Source: Cellulomonas gelida | Lineage (GTDB): Bacteria; Actinomycetota; Actinomycetes; Actinomycetales; Cellulomonadaceae | Reading direction: 5' to 3' | Length of the DNA: 64,000 nucleotides | Assembly (NCBI RefSeq): GCF_006538725.1 | Contig: NZ_BJLQ01000003.1 | Location: 208,045-272,044 of the forward strand | Shown: positions 1 through 9,289 of the stretch, in pieces | How positions within the stretch are numbered: position 1 is the stretch's first letter | Layout: each line of letters begins with the position of its first letter | Notes under the pieces: generated by a model | Database searches by the model: none | What the model was told of the DNA's origin: nothing | What the model saw: only the letters and a program-made list of their open reading frames with translations | Translations under genes and position numbers: made by a program

Positions 1-1668
1 CTTCTCGGCCGCTGCGCCACCCACGAGCGCGTCGGGCGACGTCGCGTGCGCCACGGTGCGCACGTCGCGCACGGTGTCCTGCGCCTCGACGGTGTCGGAC
101 GGGGCGGTCGTGGTCACGTCGAGCCGGATGTCGCCGTCGACGACGAGCGGCGGCGCGTCGCCGCTGCCGGGCGCACCCGCGGGGGCGCCGGTGTACGGCG
201 CGACGGCCTCGACGCCCTCGACCGCGGCGACCGCCTCGCTCACCGCGGTCGCGTCCGCCTCCGGCACGATGACCGTGATCGGCTGGACCGCACCCGCGGG
301 GAAGTGCTCGGCGAGCACCTGCTCGCCGGTCACCGCGTCGACCTCGGTGCGGAAGACGTCGGAGTCGCTCGTGCCGGACGCGTCGAACGTCGGCAGGAAC
401 GCCGCGAACCCGAGCAGCACGACCGCGGTCACCACCCACACCCGCCGCGCGCGGTGCGCGACCCACCGGGCCAGTCGCCCCCACAGCCCGCCCGCGCCCT
501 GCGTGGTGACGTCCGGCGCGGCGGGGGCGTCGGCGGCGGCCGGGCGCGGGACGCGCGGCCAGAAGAAGCCGCGCGAGCGCCGACCCGCGACCAGCAGGAT
601 CGCGGGGAGCAGCGTCAGGGCGGCGAGCAGTGCGGACGCGATGCCGATCGCCGCGACCGGTCCGAGGCTCCGGTTCGAGCCGAGGTCCGAGAGCAGGAGG
701 CACAGCACACCGGCGATGACGGTGCCGGCGGACGCCGCGATCGGCTCGAGGCACGCGCGCCACGCACGCCGCATCGCCTCCGCAGGGTGCTCGGCGTGCC
801 GCAGCTCCTCGCGGTAGCGAGCCACCAGCAGCAGCGCGTAGTCGACGCTCGCGCCCACGACCAGGATCGACAGGATGCCTTGCGCCTGCCCGTTGAGCAC
901 GATCGTGCCCGCGTCCGCGAGGGTGTACACGACGAGCCCCGCCAGGCACAGGCCGAAGACGGCGGTGAGGATCACGACGAGCGGCAGCAGGGGAGAGCGG
1001 TAGACCACGACGAGGATGAGCAGGACCGCGACGAGCGCGACGATCAGCAGGACGCCGTCGATGCCGCCGAACGCGGTCACCAGGTCGGCGACGAAGCCCG
1101 CGGGGCCCGTGACCCAGGCGTTGAGGCCGAGCTCGCCGGCGGAGTCGGCGCTCGCGCCGAGCTCGTCCAGCAGCGTCGCGCGCAGGTCGGTGACGAACGC
1201 GTTGGTGACGGACTCCTCGTCGCCGATGAGGTCCTCGGCGCGGTCCGCGTCGAGCGAGTAGATGACGAGCAGGGCCTCGCCGTCCTGCGAGGGCGTGACC
1301 ACGGGCTCGGCGGTCAGGTAGTCCGCCCACGTCTCGTCGGTGCCGGGCACGGCGTGGTCGGGGAACGACTGCGCGACCTCGGTCACCGCCGCGACCTGCT
1401 CGTCGGAGACCGGGCCACCGTCCTGCGGGGTCAGGACGACGAGCGCGGGCAACGCGGGGGACTCGACGAACTCCCGGCTCGCCTCGGCGGCGAGCGTCGA
1501 CTCGGCCGACGACGGCAGGAACGCGGCGGCGTCGTTCGTCTGGACCTGCGACAGCTTGCCCTGGGCGGCGCCACCGAGGGAGCCGATCAGGAGCCAGGCG
1601 ACGATCGCCACGAGGATCAGGAGGGCACGGGTCAACGACGGACGGAGCGACGGCATGGACCGCAGCAT
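1..1668 (-). CDS. MMPL/RND-family transporter, C-terminus cut by the window edge
   Basis: About 556 codons are visible and the frame is still open at base 1, so the C-terminal part (second half of a usual 700+ aa protein) lies outside. The N-terminus has one hydrophobic helix (LLILVAIVAWLLIGSL) followed by a long extracytoplasmic region. A central block reads GQAQGILSILVVGASVDYAL and continues LLVARYREEL, the signature of the actinobacterial MMPL transmembrane module with its conserved Asp/Tyr. MMPL proteins use proton motive force to export lipids or hydrophobic compounds; the substrate here is unknown. ATG at 1668 is the outer start; an in-frame ATG at 1656 (MPSLRPSL) is an alternative. It stands alone, upstream and antisense to nothing else recognisable. 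Confidence 0.9.
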   Translation of the reverse strand, partial: MLRSMPSLRPSLTRALLILVAIVAWLLIGSLGGAAQGKLSQVQTNDAAAFLPSSAESTLAAEASREFVESPALPALVVLTPQDGGPVSDEQVAAVTEVAQSFPDHAVPGTDETWADYLTAEPVVTPSQDGEALLVIYSLDADRAEDLIGDEESVTNAFVTDLRATLLDELGASADSAGELGLNAWVTGPAGFVADLVTAFGGIDGVLLIVALVAVLLILVVVYRSPLLPLVVILTAVFGLCLAGLVVYTLADAGTIVLNGQAQGILSILVVGASVDYALLLVARYREELRHAEHPAEAMRRAWRACLEPIAASAGTVIAGVLCLLLSDLGSNRSLGPVAAIGIASALLAALTLLPAILLVAGRRSRGFFWPRVPRPAAADAPAAPDVTTQGAGGLWGRLARWVAHRARRVWVVTAVVLLGFAAFLPTFDASGTSDSDVFRTEVDAVTGEQVLAEHFPAGAVQPITVIVPEADATAVSEAVAAVEGVEAVAPYTGAPAGAPGSGDAPPLVVDGDIRLDVTTTAPSDTVEAQDTVRDVRTVAHATSPDALVGGAAAEK

Positions 1669-1767
1669 GCGGCACCGCGGGCCGGTGCGCGCGTCGAACG
1701 CGCGCTACGTCCGGAAGGTGAGGAACGTCGCAGGTGGGGGCGGGTTCCGCGGCCCTGCGACGCAGCC

Positions 1768-2631
1768 TCAGGGGACCCGGATCATGCCCTCCTGGGCGAT
1801 CGACGCGACGAGGATGCCGTCCCGCGTGAACACGCGCGCCGCACCCAGCCCCCGACCACCCTGCGCGCCGGGGGTCGACTGCACGTACAGCAGCCAGTCG
1901 TCGACGCGGACGTCGCGGTGCCACCAGATCGCGTGGTCGAGGCTCGCGATCGCCATCCCGGGGGTGACCCACGAGCGGCCCGCACGGCGCAGCACGGGCT
2001 CGAGCATCACCTGGTCGCACGCGTAGGCGAGCAACGCGCGGTGCAGCAGCTGGTCGTCGGGCAGGGGCGAGCGCGCGCGGATCCACACCATCTGCCGGCC
2101 CGTGCGCTCGGGGGCCGGACCCAGGTAGAGCGCACCCTCGACGTGCCGCACGTCGAACGCCGACTCCTGCGACCAGAAGCGAGCGACCGGGTGGTCGATC
2201 GGGCCGAGCACGTCGAACACCGAGCGCACGTCCTCGGGGGCCGGGACGTCGTGAGGCATCTCCTCGGCGTACTCGATGCCGTCCTGCTCGACCTGGAACG
2301 ACGCGGTCATCGACAGGATCGGCTCCCCGCGCTGCAGCGCGTGCGTGCGGCGGGCCGAGAACGAGCGACCGTCGCGCAACCGCTCGACGGCGAACGTGAT
2401 CGGCTCCTCGATCACGCCCGCGCGCAGGAAGTAGCCGTGCAGCGAGTGCGGCAGACGGTCGCCCTCGACGGTCGCGCCGGCCGCGAGCAGCGTCTGCGCC
2501 AGCACCTGGCCGCCGAACACACGGCCGTGCGGCTGCGGCAGGCTCGTCCCCGTGAACCGGTCCGGGTCGGTCGCGTCCGGCTGCAGGCGCAGGGCGTCGA
2601 GGACCACGGTCGTGGGGTCGGGCGTCGTCAT
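1768..2631 (-). CDS. tesB: Acyl-CoA thioesterase II (TesB-like, double hotdog)
   Basis: The 287-aa product hydrolyses acyl-CoA to free acid and CoA in the cytoplasm. The N-terminal hotdog carries the PHGRVFGGQVLAQTLLAA block. The C-terminal hotdog has the three positions expected for the TesB triad: Asp in SLDHAIWWHRD, a Ser/Thr pair in QSTPGAQGGRGLG, and Gln in ASIAQEGMIR. The ATG at 2631 was chosen because the protein then begins like other TesB proteins. An in-frame ATG at 2661 overlaps the stop of the upstream haemoglobin gene by 8 bp, so translational coupling from that start is also possible. Function is confident at family level; chain-length preference cannot be read. Confidence 0.93.
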   Translation of the reverse strand: MTTPDPTTVVLDALRLQPDATDPDRFTGTSLPQPHGRVFGGQVLAQTLLAAGATVEGDRLPHSLHGYFLRAGVIEEPITFAVERLRDGRSFSARRTHALQRGEPILSMTASFQVEQDGIEYAEEMPHDVPAPEDVRSVFDVLGPIDHPVARFWSQESAFDVRHVEGALYLGPAPERTGRQMVWIRARSPLPDDQLLHRALLAYACDQVMLEPVLRRAGRSWVTPGMAIASLDHAIWWHRDVRVDDWLLYVQSTPGAQGGRGLGAARVFTRDGILVASIAQEGMIRVP

Positions 2632-2653
2632 GCCCCGCACACTCTCACGAGCC

Positions 2654-3037
2654 TCACTCATCGAACGTGTTGATCATCGAGTGGGCCGCGCGCTCGAGGT
2701 AGTCCCACAGCTCGGCGCGGTGCAGCGGCGCCAGGTCGAGCGAGTCGACCGCGGTGCGCATGTGCGCGAGCCACCGGTCGCGCGCGGCCGGGTTGACCTT
2801 GTACGGCGCGTGCCGCATCCGCAGGCGCGGGTGGCCCCGCTCCTGCGAGTAGGTCGTCGGGCCGCCCCAGTACTGCTCGAGGAACGCCGTCAGACGGTCC
2901 TGGGCGGGGCCCAGGTCCTCCTCGGGGTACATGGGCTTGAGCAGGGGGTCGGTGGCCACACCCTCGTAGAACTTCGCGACGAGTGCGACGAACGTCTCGT
3001 GGCCGCCCACGGCCGCGTAGAAGGAGTCCGGTCTCAC
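2654..3037 (-). CDS. glbO: Group II truncated haemoglobin (trHbO)
   Basis: A 127-aa globin of the 2-over-2 group II type. Visible haem-pocket residues fit GlbO: Tyr24 (B10), Tyr37 (CD1), proximal His76 (F8, in [10 protein letters not shown]) and Trp89 (G8). Family members bind oxygen and NO and are linked to oxidative or nitrosative stress and respiration at the membrane. The gene ends inside or directly beside the thioesterase start, so the two are probably one transcript. Full length, with no sign of damage. Confidence 0.95.
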   Translation of the reverse strand: MRPDSFYAAVGGHETFVALVAKFYEGVATDPLLKPMYPEEDLGPAQDRLTAFLEQYWGGPTTYSQERGHPRLRMRHAPYKVNPAARDRWLAHMRTAVDSLDLAPLHRAELWDYLERAAHSMINTFDE

Positions 3038-3107
3038 CGAGCCATCCTCACACGCAGGCGGCCGCCGTCGGACGGCCCCCGCGTGTGAGGTCGCACCCAG
3101 CGGCGCG

Positions 3108-4802
3108 CTACAGGCCGAGCTCGGCGAGCACCGGGAGCGCCGCGCGCACCGTCTCGCGCGCGTCGGCCGCGGACTCGGCCGCGAGCGCGAGCGTCGCGAG
3201 GCGCACGCACTCGTCGTACGTCGTCGTCTGCAGGACCGCCGCGACGTCCGCGATCGCGCGCGGCGTCATGGACAGCGACGAGACCCCGAGCCCGACGAGC
3301 ACGACCGCGAGCGCCGGCACGGCCGCGGCCTCGCCGCACACGCCCACGGGCCGGCCCTGCGCCGCGCCGCCGCGGCACGTCTCGGCGACCAGGCGCAGCA
3401 CCGCGGGGTGCCACGCGTCGGACAGGTGCGCGACGGCGCCGAGCAGGCGGTCGGCGGCCATGGCGTACTGCGTGAGGTCGTTGGTGCCGATGCTCGCGAA
3501 CGCCGCGTGCGCCAGGATCCGGTCGGCGACCAGCGCGGCGCTCGGCACCTCGACCATGACGCCCGCGGTGGTCAGGCCGTGCTGCGCGCAGCGGGCCACG
3601 AAGTCCTCGGTCTCCGCGACGGTCGCGACCATGGGCGCCATGACCCACACGTCGGCGGTCTCGGCCGCCGCCGCGCGGGCGATGGCCGTGAGCTGGTCCT
3701 CGAGCACCTCCGGGTGCGTCGCGGCCGTGCGCAGGCCGCGGACGCCGAGTGCCGGGTTCGCCTCGTCGTCGGCCGTGAGGAACGGCAAGGGCTTGTCGGC
3801 GCCCGCGTCGAGCGTCCGGATCACGACCTTGCGGCCCGCGAACGCGGCGAACACCTGGCGGTAGGCGGCCACCTGCTCGTCGATGCTCGGCGCCTCGTCC
3901 CGGTCCAGGAACTCGAACTCCGTGCGGAACAGGCCCACGCCCTGCGCGCCGGCGGCCGCGGCGTCGGCGGCGTCCGCGGGTGCGCCCACGTTGGCGAGCA
4001 ACTCGACGCGGCGCCCGTCGGCCGTCCGACCGTCGCCGTCGAACGTGCGTGCCACCGCCGCGAGGGCCTTGGCCCGTGCGACCTGGTCGTCGTCGGGGTG
4101 CAGCGTGACGGTGCCCGCGCCGCCGTCCACGACGAGCAGGTCGCCGTCGGTGACCTGGGCGTCCAGACCGCGTGCGGCGACGACGGCCGGGATGCCCCGG
4201 GCCCGCGCGAGGATCGCCGTGTGCGCGGTCGGGCCGCCCGCGGACGTGGCGATCGCGAGCACCCGGGCCGTGTCGAGCGTCGCCACCAGGGCGGGGGCGA
4301 GGTCGACCGCGACGAGGACGAACGGCTCGTCGCGCTGCGGGATCCCGGGCGCGGGGCGACCTGTGAGGTCGGCGACGAGCCTGTCGCGCACGTCGTGGAT
4401 GTCGCGCGTGCGCTCGGCGAACAGCCCGCCGAGCGCCTCGAACTGCGCCGCGACCTCCTCGGCGGCCTCCCACACCGCGCGCTCGGGCACGAGGTGGTCC
4501 TGCATGACGCGCTGCACGGCGTCGGCGACGAGCGTCGGGTCCGCGGCGATCGCGGCGGTCGCGTGCAGCACGTCGGCCGCGTCGCCCTCGGCTCCGTCGG
4601 CGGCCGCGTCCAGCGCGGCGCGTACGCGCTCGGAGGCGAGCGCGATGCGGTCCGCGGCGGCGCGGTGGTCGTCGCTCGGCGGGAGCCGCCGTCCGGACGG
4701 CGGCTCGGTGACCGGCGGGGGCATCAGCACGGCGGGCGCGACGACCCGGCCGGGGCTGACCCCCAGGCCCTGGAGCACCGTGGGGGACGGGGTGGTACTC
4801 AC
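3108..4802 (-). CDS. ptsI: Phosphoenolpyruvate-protein phosphotransferase (PTS enzyme I)
   Basis: A 564-aa cytoplasmic enzyme I that takes phosphate from PEP and passes it to HPr. The phospho-accepting His is His194 in [20 protein letters not shown], the central swivelling domain. The C-terminal PEP-binding barrel shows [14 protein letters not shown], the GTNDLTQY block and VGVCGEAA. The GTG at 4802 is chosen because GGAGGT lies 8 nt upstream; a longer in-frame reading to 4982 would overlap the divergent EIIB gene and lacks enzyme I similarity. It is divergent from EIIB and EIIA, which share the 4803-4981 intergenic space. No HPr gene is in the window. Confidence 0.95.
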   Translation of the reverse strand: MSTTPSPTVLQGLGVSPGRVVAPAVLMPPPVTEPPSGRRLPPSDDHRAAADRIALASERVRAALDAAADGAEGDAADVLHATAAIAADPTLVADAVQRVMQDHLVPERAVWEAAEEVAAQFEALGGLFAERTRDIHDVRDRLVADLTGRPAPGIPQRDEPFVLVAVDLAPALVATLDTARVLAIATSAGGPTAHTAILARARGIPAVVAARGLDAQVTDGDLLVVDGGAGTVTLHPDDDQVARAKALAAVARTFDGDGRTADGRRVELLANVGAPADAADAAAAGAQGVGLFRTEFEFLDRDEAPSIDEQVAAYRQVFAAFAGRKVVIRTLDAGADKPLPFLTADDEANPALGVRGLRTAATHPEVLEDQLTAIARAAAAETADVWVMAPMVATVAETEDFVARCAQHGLTTAGVMVEVPSAALVADRILAHAAFASIGTNDLTQYAMAADRLLGAVAHLSDAWHPAVLRLVAETCRGGAAQGRPVGVCGEAAAVPALAVVLVGLGVSSLSMTPRAIADVAAVLQTTTYDECVRLATLALAAESAADARETVRAALPVLAELGL

Positions 4803-4981
4803 GTGCTGCGACCTCCGTGTCGTGGTGCTCGCAGTGTGGCCCGCCGCCGACCACCGCCGCCACCCGGACACGCGGGGGGCGGCGGGCGGGCTGAGCGTTA
4901 GGCTGGTGGTGCTGCGACGGCCAGGTCGCGCAGGGCAGCTCCAGGCGCACGCGCCCGGAGCGGAGCAGAGCGGGAGTCGCA

Positions 4982-5212
4982 TTGAGCAAGGCAGAGCAGA
5001 TCCTCGCGGCGCTGGGCGGCGACGGGAACGTCGTCGACCTCGAGCCGTGCATCACGCGCCTGCGGGTCGAGGTCAGCGACGCCCAGCTCGTCGACGAGCA
5101 GGCGCTCAAGGCCTCCGGCGCGTTCGGCGTCGTGCGCTCGGGTCGCATCGTGCAGGTGATCGTCGGCCCGGAGGCCGACAACCTCGCTGCCGAGCTCGAC
5201 TCGCTGCGCTGA
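4982..5212 (+). CDS. Stand-alone PTS glucose/sucrose-type EIIB domain
   Basis: A 76-aa protein that is just the EIIB (glucose/sucrose/N-acetylglucosamine) domain. Cys23 in LEPCITRLRVEV is the phosphorylated cysteine, which receives phosphate from EIIA and hands it to the sugar in complex with EIIC. Start is TTG, with GGGAG about 5 nt upstream. A TAGGCT -10-like box lies near 4901-4906. It is followed 28 bp later by EIIA. No EIIC permease gene is near, so its membrane partner must be encoded elsewhere. Confidence 0.92.
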   Translation: MSKAEQILAALGGDGNVVDLEPCITRLRVEVSDAQLVDEQALKASGAFGVVRSGRIVQVIVGPEADNLAAELDSLR

Positions 5213-5240
5213 CCGGGCACCGGCCCGCCCACCCACGTCG

Positions 5241-5702
5241 ATGAGCGAGCTGCGCATCCTCGCGCCCGTGCCCGGGGTCGTGCACGCGATCGGTCAGGTC
5301 CCCGACCCGGTGTTCGCCGAGCAGATCGTCGGGCCGGGCATCGCGATCCTGCCCGACCACGTCGCACGGCTCGACGTGGTCGCGCCGTGCGACGGCGTGA
5401 TCGGTGCGCTGCACCCGCACGCGTTCGCGCTCGAGGTCGACGCCGAGCGCTCGGTGCTCGTGCACCTGGGCATCGACACGGTGAGCCTCGCGGGCCTCGG
5501 ATTCGAGCTGCTCGTGCAGCGCGGCGAGACCGTCACGGCCGGGCAGAGGCTCCTCACGTTCTCGCCGGTCGACGTCGCCGCGTCCGGCATGTCGACGATC
5601 TGCCCCGTCGTCGCGCTGCAGGCCGACCCGGCGGCGATCCGTCTCGACGCCGCCGCGGGCGACCGCGTGAGCGCGGGAGACCCGCTCCTCACCTGGAGCT
5701 GA
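5241..5702 (+). CDS. Stand-alone PTS glucose-type EIIA (Crr-like)
   Basis: A 153-aa EIIA-Glc family protein. His75 in SVLVHLGIDTV is the phosphorylated residue and His60 in LHPHAFAL the stabilising partner (equivalent to His90 and His75 of E. coli Crr). It relays phosphate from HPr to EIIB and in many bacteria also reports sugar status. It is in the same operon as EIIB and divergent from enzyme I. Its last codons and stop fall in the first copy of a 20-bp tandem repeat. Confidence 0.93.
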   Translation: MSELRILAPVPGVVHAIGQVPDPVFAEQIVGPGIAILPDHVARLDVVAPCDGVIGALHPHAFALEVDAERSVLVHLGIDTVSLAGLGFELLVQRGETVTAGQRLLTFSPVDVAASGMSTICPVVALQADPAAIRLDAAAGDRVSAGDPLLTWS

Positions 5703-5729
5703 CCCCCGTCACCTGGAACTGACCCCCGT
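5690..5729. repeat. 20-bp tandem direct repeat at the EIIA stop codon
   Basis: Two abutting copies of CACCTGGARCTGACCCCCGT (5690-5709 and 5710-5729) differ at one base. The first copy contains the EIIA stop codon; the second lies downstream and repeats the terminal codons and stop. It may be a local slippage duplication or the remnant of a mobile-element end. Confidence 0.8.
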
Positions 5730-5748
5730 CGGCTGGACCGGCGAGACC

Positions 5749-6918
5749 TCAGCTCGCCGGCGGGTCCTGGCGCGGCGTGCGCAGCGCGTCGTCGAGCGGG
5801 GTGTCGTGCGGGTCGCGCGGTGCGTCGTCGGCGGACCGCTCCTGCGGATCGCGCGGTCCGTCCTCGGTCGACGGGTCCTGCGGGTCGCGCCCGGCGTCGT
5901 CCACGGACGGGTCCGGGGTGGCACGTGACGCGCGGTGCGTCGCGAGCGCGTCGCGCTGACCCGCGAGCGGGACGTCGGCTTCCTCGAGCACCCGGCGCGC
6001 CGCGGCGCGCAGCGCCCGCGCGACCTCCCACTGGCGGGCCGGGGTCGTGCGCAGCCGCATGCGCAGCGTGATCGCCTCGGCGGTGAGCCGCTCGATGCCC
6101 GTGATGGTCGGCGCGCCCTGCACGGCCGGTCCGACCTGAGGGTCGGCCGCGACCTGCGCCGCGGCCTGCTCGAGCAGCTGCTGCACCTGGTCCAGGTCGG
6201 CGAAGTAGTCCACGTCGATCTCGACGACCGCGGTCGACCAGCCCTGCGTCTTGTTCCCGACGCGCACCATCGTCCCGTTCGGGACGTACCAGAGCGTGCC
6301 GTCGCCGTCGCGGACCTTGGTGATCCGCAGCGTGACGGCCTCGACCGTGCCGGTGGCCGGGCCCACGTCCACCACGTCCCCGACGCCGTACTGGTCCTCG
6401 AGCAGCATGAACATGCCGGTGAGGAAGTCCTTGACGAGGCTCTGCGCCCCGAAGCCGAGCGCGAGCCCGACGATGCCTGCCGAGGCGACGAACGGCGCGA
6501 TGTTCACGCCGAGCGTGTCGAGGATCAGGAAGACGGCGATCGCGCCGACGAGGACCGCGGCGGACGAGCGCAGGACCGAGCCGAGCGTCCGGGCGCGCTG
6601 CGCGCGACGGGCCGTCGCGAGCGGGTCGACCTTGAGCAGCGTCTGGCCGACGCCGGACCCGCCGAGCGGCTTGAGCACCCCGCGCTCGGTCACCGGGGTG
6701 CCCTCCGCGATGTGCTCGGTCACCCGCCGGATCGCTGCGCGCAGCAGCATCAGCACGAGCGAGCTGACCACGACGATCACGAGGATCGTGAGCGGCACGC
6801 CCGTGAGCCAGTCCCACCACGCGGCCGGCGAGAGCTCAGCCGGAGGGGCGACGGGGTCGGTGGTCCCGCTGGGGGACGGCGCGGGCTCGCCGACGACGCC
6901 CGCCCACAGGGCGCTCAT
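5749..6918 (-). CDS. MscS-family small-conductance mechanosensitive channel
   Basis: A 389-aa inner-membrane channel that releases solutes on osmotic downshock. Three membrane segments are visible: around residues 38-60 (PLTILVIVVVSSLVLMLL), near SAAVLVGAIAVFLILDTLGV, and the pore helix region ASAGIVGLALGFGAQSLV. After these come the MscS beta domain (GDVVDVGPATGTVEAVTLR) and the cytoplasmic alpha/beta domain. The C-terminal ~55 residues are a hydrophilic tail made of four degenerate repeats of about 12 residues with RDPQ/RDPH ends. Start ATG at 6918 has AGGAGG upstream and overlaps the prolyl oligopeptidase stop by 4 bp (ATGA), so the two are translationally coupled. Confidence 0.92.
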   Translation of the reverse strand: MSALWAGVVGEPAPSPSGTTDPVAPPAELSPAAWWDWLTGVPLTILVIVVVSSLVLMLLRAAIRRVTEHIAEGTPVTERGVLKPLGGSGVGQTLLKVDPLATARRAQRARTLGSVLRSSAAVLVGAIAVFLILDTLGVNIAPFVASAGIVGLALGFGAQSLVKDFLTGMFMLLEDQYGVGDVVDVGPATGTVEAVTLRITKVRDGDGTLWYVPNGTMVRVGNKTQGWSTAVVEIDVDYFADLDQVQQLLEQAAAQVAADPQVGPAVQGAPTITGIERLTAEAITLRMRLRTTPARQWEVARALRAAARRVLEEADVPLAGQRDALATHRASRATPDPSVDDAGRDPQDPSTEDGPRDPQERSADDAPRDPHDTPLDDALRTPRQDPPAS

Positions 6919-9167
6919 CGTGCCTCCTGCCCGACGAGCACCGCGTCGCCGCCGAGCACGGACGGCCCGACGAGGGCGGCCGCGTCGACCAGACCGGTCT
7001 GACGCCCGACGAACTGGAGCTGTTCGACGCTGAGCCCGATCGTGCGCGACAGCGCGCGACCGCCGTGCCCGACCCCGGTCTCGCGCCGCACCAGCACGGG
7101 GGCGTCCTGCCACGGCGCGGACGTCGCGTGCTGCAGCGCGGCCGCGAGCTTGCGCGCGTGCAGCGGGTCGACGCGCGTGTCGCCCTCGAAGACCGTGAAC
7201 AGGGTCGCGGGGTACGCGGTGCCGTCGGTCACGTGGTGGTAGGGCGAGTAGCCGAGCAGCCAGCCGAGCTCGGTCGGGTCGTCGGCGTCGCCGTACTCCT
7301 CGGTCCACGTCACGCCCAGGCCGAACCGCTGGTAGCGGACCATGTCGAGCAGGGGCGCCGAGCACACGACCGCCGCGAACAGGTCCGGCCGCTGCGTGAG
7401 GGCGGCGCCCACCAGGAGGCCGCCGTTGGACCCGCCCCAGCACGCGAGCTGCGCGGGCGTGGTCCAGCCCTCGGCGACGAGCGCCTGCGCCACGGCGTGG
7501 AAGTCGTCGAACACGTTCTGCTTGTGCTCGCGCATCCCCGCGCGGTGCCAGTCCTCGCCCTCCTCGCCGCCGCCGCGCAGGTTCGCCACGACGTACACGC
7601 CGCCCGCCTCGACCCACGCGAGCGTGCTCGCCGAGTACGCCGGGTCGAGCGAGATCTGGAAGCCGCCGTAGCCGTACAGGATCGTCGGGCGCGGGCCCGT
7701 CGGGCGTCCGTCGTCGTCCACGAGGTCCGCGCGCGCCACGACGAACGCGCGCACGACCGTCCCGTCGGGCGAGGACACGGCGACCTGGCGCACGCGCACG
7801 TCCGGCACGTCCGCGACGACGCCGGGCGCCGCGGCCCACAGCGTCACCTCGCGCGTCGTGGCGTCGAACCGGTGCACGCGGGGGACGGTGGTGTGGTCGG
7901 TGTAGGAGAACCACACGTCGGGTCCGCCCTCGGGACGGGTCATCAGGCCCGAGACGGACCCGAGCCCCGGCAGTGCGACACGGCCGGCGTCGTCGGGCAG
8001 GCGCTCGCCCGTCGCGGGGTCGTGCACGGTGATCTCGGAGACCGCGTGACGCCGCCAGGACGCCAGGAGCAGCCGGGGCGTGGTGTCGTCGCCCCCGCCG
8101 TCGGTGAACGCGACGTCCTCGAGCACCGCGGTCTCGTCCTGTGCGACGAGCGTGCGCCAGTGCGTCACGCCGGGCTCCGTCGGGTCCGTGACGACGACGC
8201 GGCCGCGCGGGGCGTCGAGGTCGGTGTGCACGTACAGGCGGCCGTCCCGGCCGACCCACGCGCCGCTGCGCGCGTCGAGCCCGACCGCGACGTCGACGAA
8301 GACCGGGGCGTGCGCGGGCGAGGCGTGCAGGTCCGCGATCCACACGTCGTTGCGTGGCGCGGTCCCGGCCGACGCGGACACGACGAGCCAGCGCCCGTCG
8401 CGCGAGACGGACACGCCGTAGTAGTTCGTCAGGTCCAGGCCGTCGCCGAACACCTCGACGTCCTGCTCGGCGGGTGTGCCCACGCGGTGCAGCCACACGC
8501 GGCGGTGGTACTGGCGCTCGTCGTCCGGCAGCAGCTCGGGTGCGAGCCGGCGCACGTAGAAGAACGCCTCGCCGCCGGGCAGCCACGCGACGGGGGAGTA
8601 GCGCGCGCGGTCGATCGGCCCGTCCACGACCTCCCCCGTGGCGACGTCCAGCACGCGCAGCACCGACTCCTCGGTGCCGCCCGTGGACGTCTGGAACGCC
8701 AGCAGCGAGCCCTCCTTGGACGGCTGCCACGCGTCGAGCGTGGTCGTGCCGGCCGGGTCGAGGGCCATCGGGTCGACGAGCACGCGCTCGACCTCGGCGG
8801 CCGGCGCCCCGGTCGCGTCCGTCGCGCCCGGACCGGGCTCGACGACGACCACGACCGCGTGCTCCTGGTCGCCCGCGCGCCGCGAGAAGAACCGTCGCTC
8901 GCCGCGCCACGCCGGAGCGCCCACGAACCCGGCGCCGAGCAGCTGCTGCAGGCGTGCGGTCAGCGCCTCGGTGGCGAACGGTGAACCCTGCGCGACCTGC
9001 GTCGCGCGGTACTGCGCGTACAGCTCGTCCTGCGCCCGGGACCAGGCCTGGGTCGCCACGGCATCGGCGTCCTCGAGCCAGCGGTAGGGGTCGGCCACGG
9101 TGCGGCCGTGCAGCTCGTCGCGGTGGTCGTCGCGGTGCGCGGCCGGGTACGTCGCGGGAGGCGTCAT
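6915..9167 (-). CDS. Prolyl oligopeptidase family serine peptidase (S9A)
   Basis: A 750-aa cytoplasmic peptidase that cuts short peptides after proline. An N-terminal beta-propeller (from about residue 70 to 440) precedes an alpha/beta-hydrolase domain. The triad can be placed: Ser580 in CWGGSNGG, Asp667 in GDTRVDP, and His701 in GVGHGGRALS. Start ATG 9167 gives the usual POP N-terminus (YPAAHRDDHRDELHGRTVAD PYRWLED region); upstream in-frame codons are arginine-rich and unlike the family. It is divergent from malQ and upstream of the coupled MscS channel. Confidence 0.93.
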   Translation of the reverse strand: MTPPATYPAAHRDDHRDELHGRTVADPYRWLEDADAVATQAWSRAQDELYAQYRATQVAQGSPFATEALTARLQQLLGAGFVGAPAWRGERRFFSRRAGDQEHAVVVVVEPGPGATDATGAPAAEVERVLVDPMALDPAGTTTLDAWQPSKEGSLLAFQTSTGGTEESVLRVLDVATGEVVDGPIDRARYSPVAWLPGGEAFFYVRRLAPELLPDDERQYHRRVWLHRVGTPAEQDVEVFGDGLDLTNYYGVSVSRDGRWLVVSASAGTAPRNDVWIADLHASPAHAPVFVDVAVGLDARSGAWVGRDGRLYVHTDLDAPRGRVVVTDPTEPGVTHWRTLVAQDETAVLEDVAFTDGGGDDTTPRLLLASWRRHAVSEITVHDPATGERLPDDAGRVALPGLGSVSGLMTRPEGGPDVWFSYTDHTTVPRVHRFDATTREVTLWAAAPGVVADVPDVRVRQVAVSSPDGTVVRAFVVARADLVDDDGRPTGPRPTILYGYGGFQISLDPAYSASTLAWVEAGGVYVVANLRGGGEEGEDWHRAGMREHKQNVFDDFHAVAQALVAEGWTTPAQLACWGGSNGGLLVGAALTQRPDLFAAVVCSAPLLDMVRYQRFGLGVTWTEEYGDADDPTELGWLLGYSPYHHVTDGTAYPATLFTVFEGDTRVDPLHARKLAAALQHATSAPWQDAPVLVRRETGVGHGGRALSRTIGLSVEQLQFVGRQTGLVDAAALVGPSVLGGDAVLVGQEAR

Positions 9168-9289
9168 GGTCCGCAAGGTTACGACGAGCGACGGTGTGCG
9201 CGACCGTCCGCACGGCCGCCCGAGCGAGACTCGCACGGTCCCGGCACGGGGCCCGCGCCGCGCGCGGACGGCTCTGGCAGGATCGTCGT

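Noticed and set aside
46..2673. An 875-codon open frame on the + strand over the MMPL, thioesterase and haemoglobin genes
   Set aside because: It is antisense to three genes with clear family motifs and its product is Arg/Asp/Gly-rich nonsense, a usual shadow of high-GC coding DNA.
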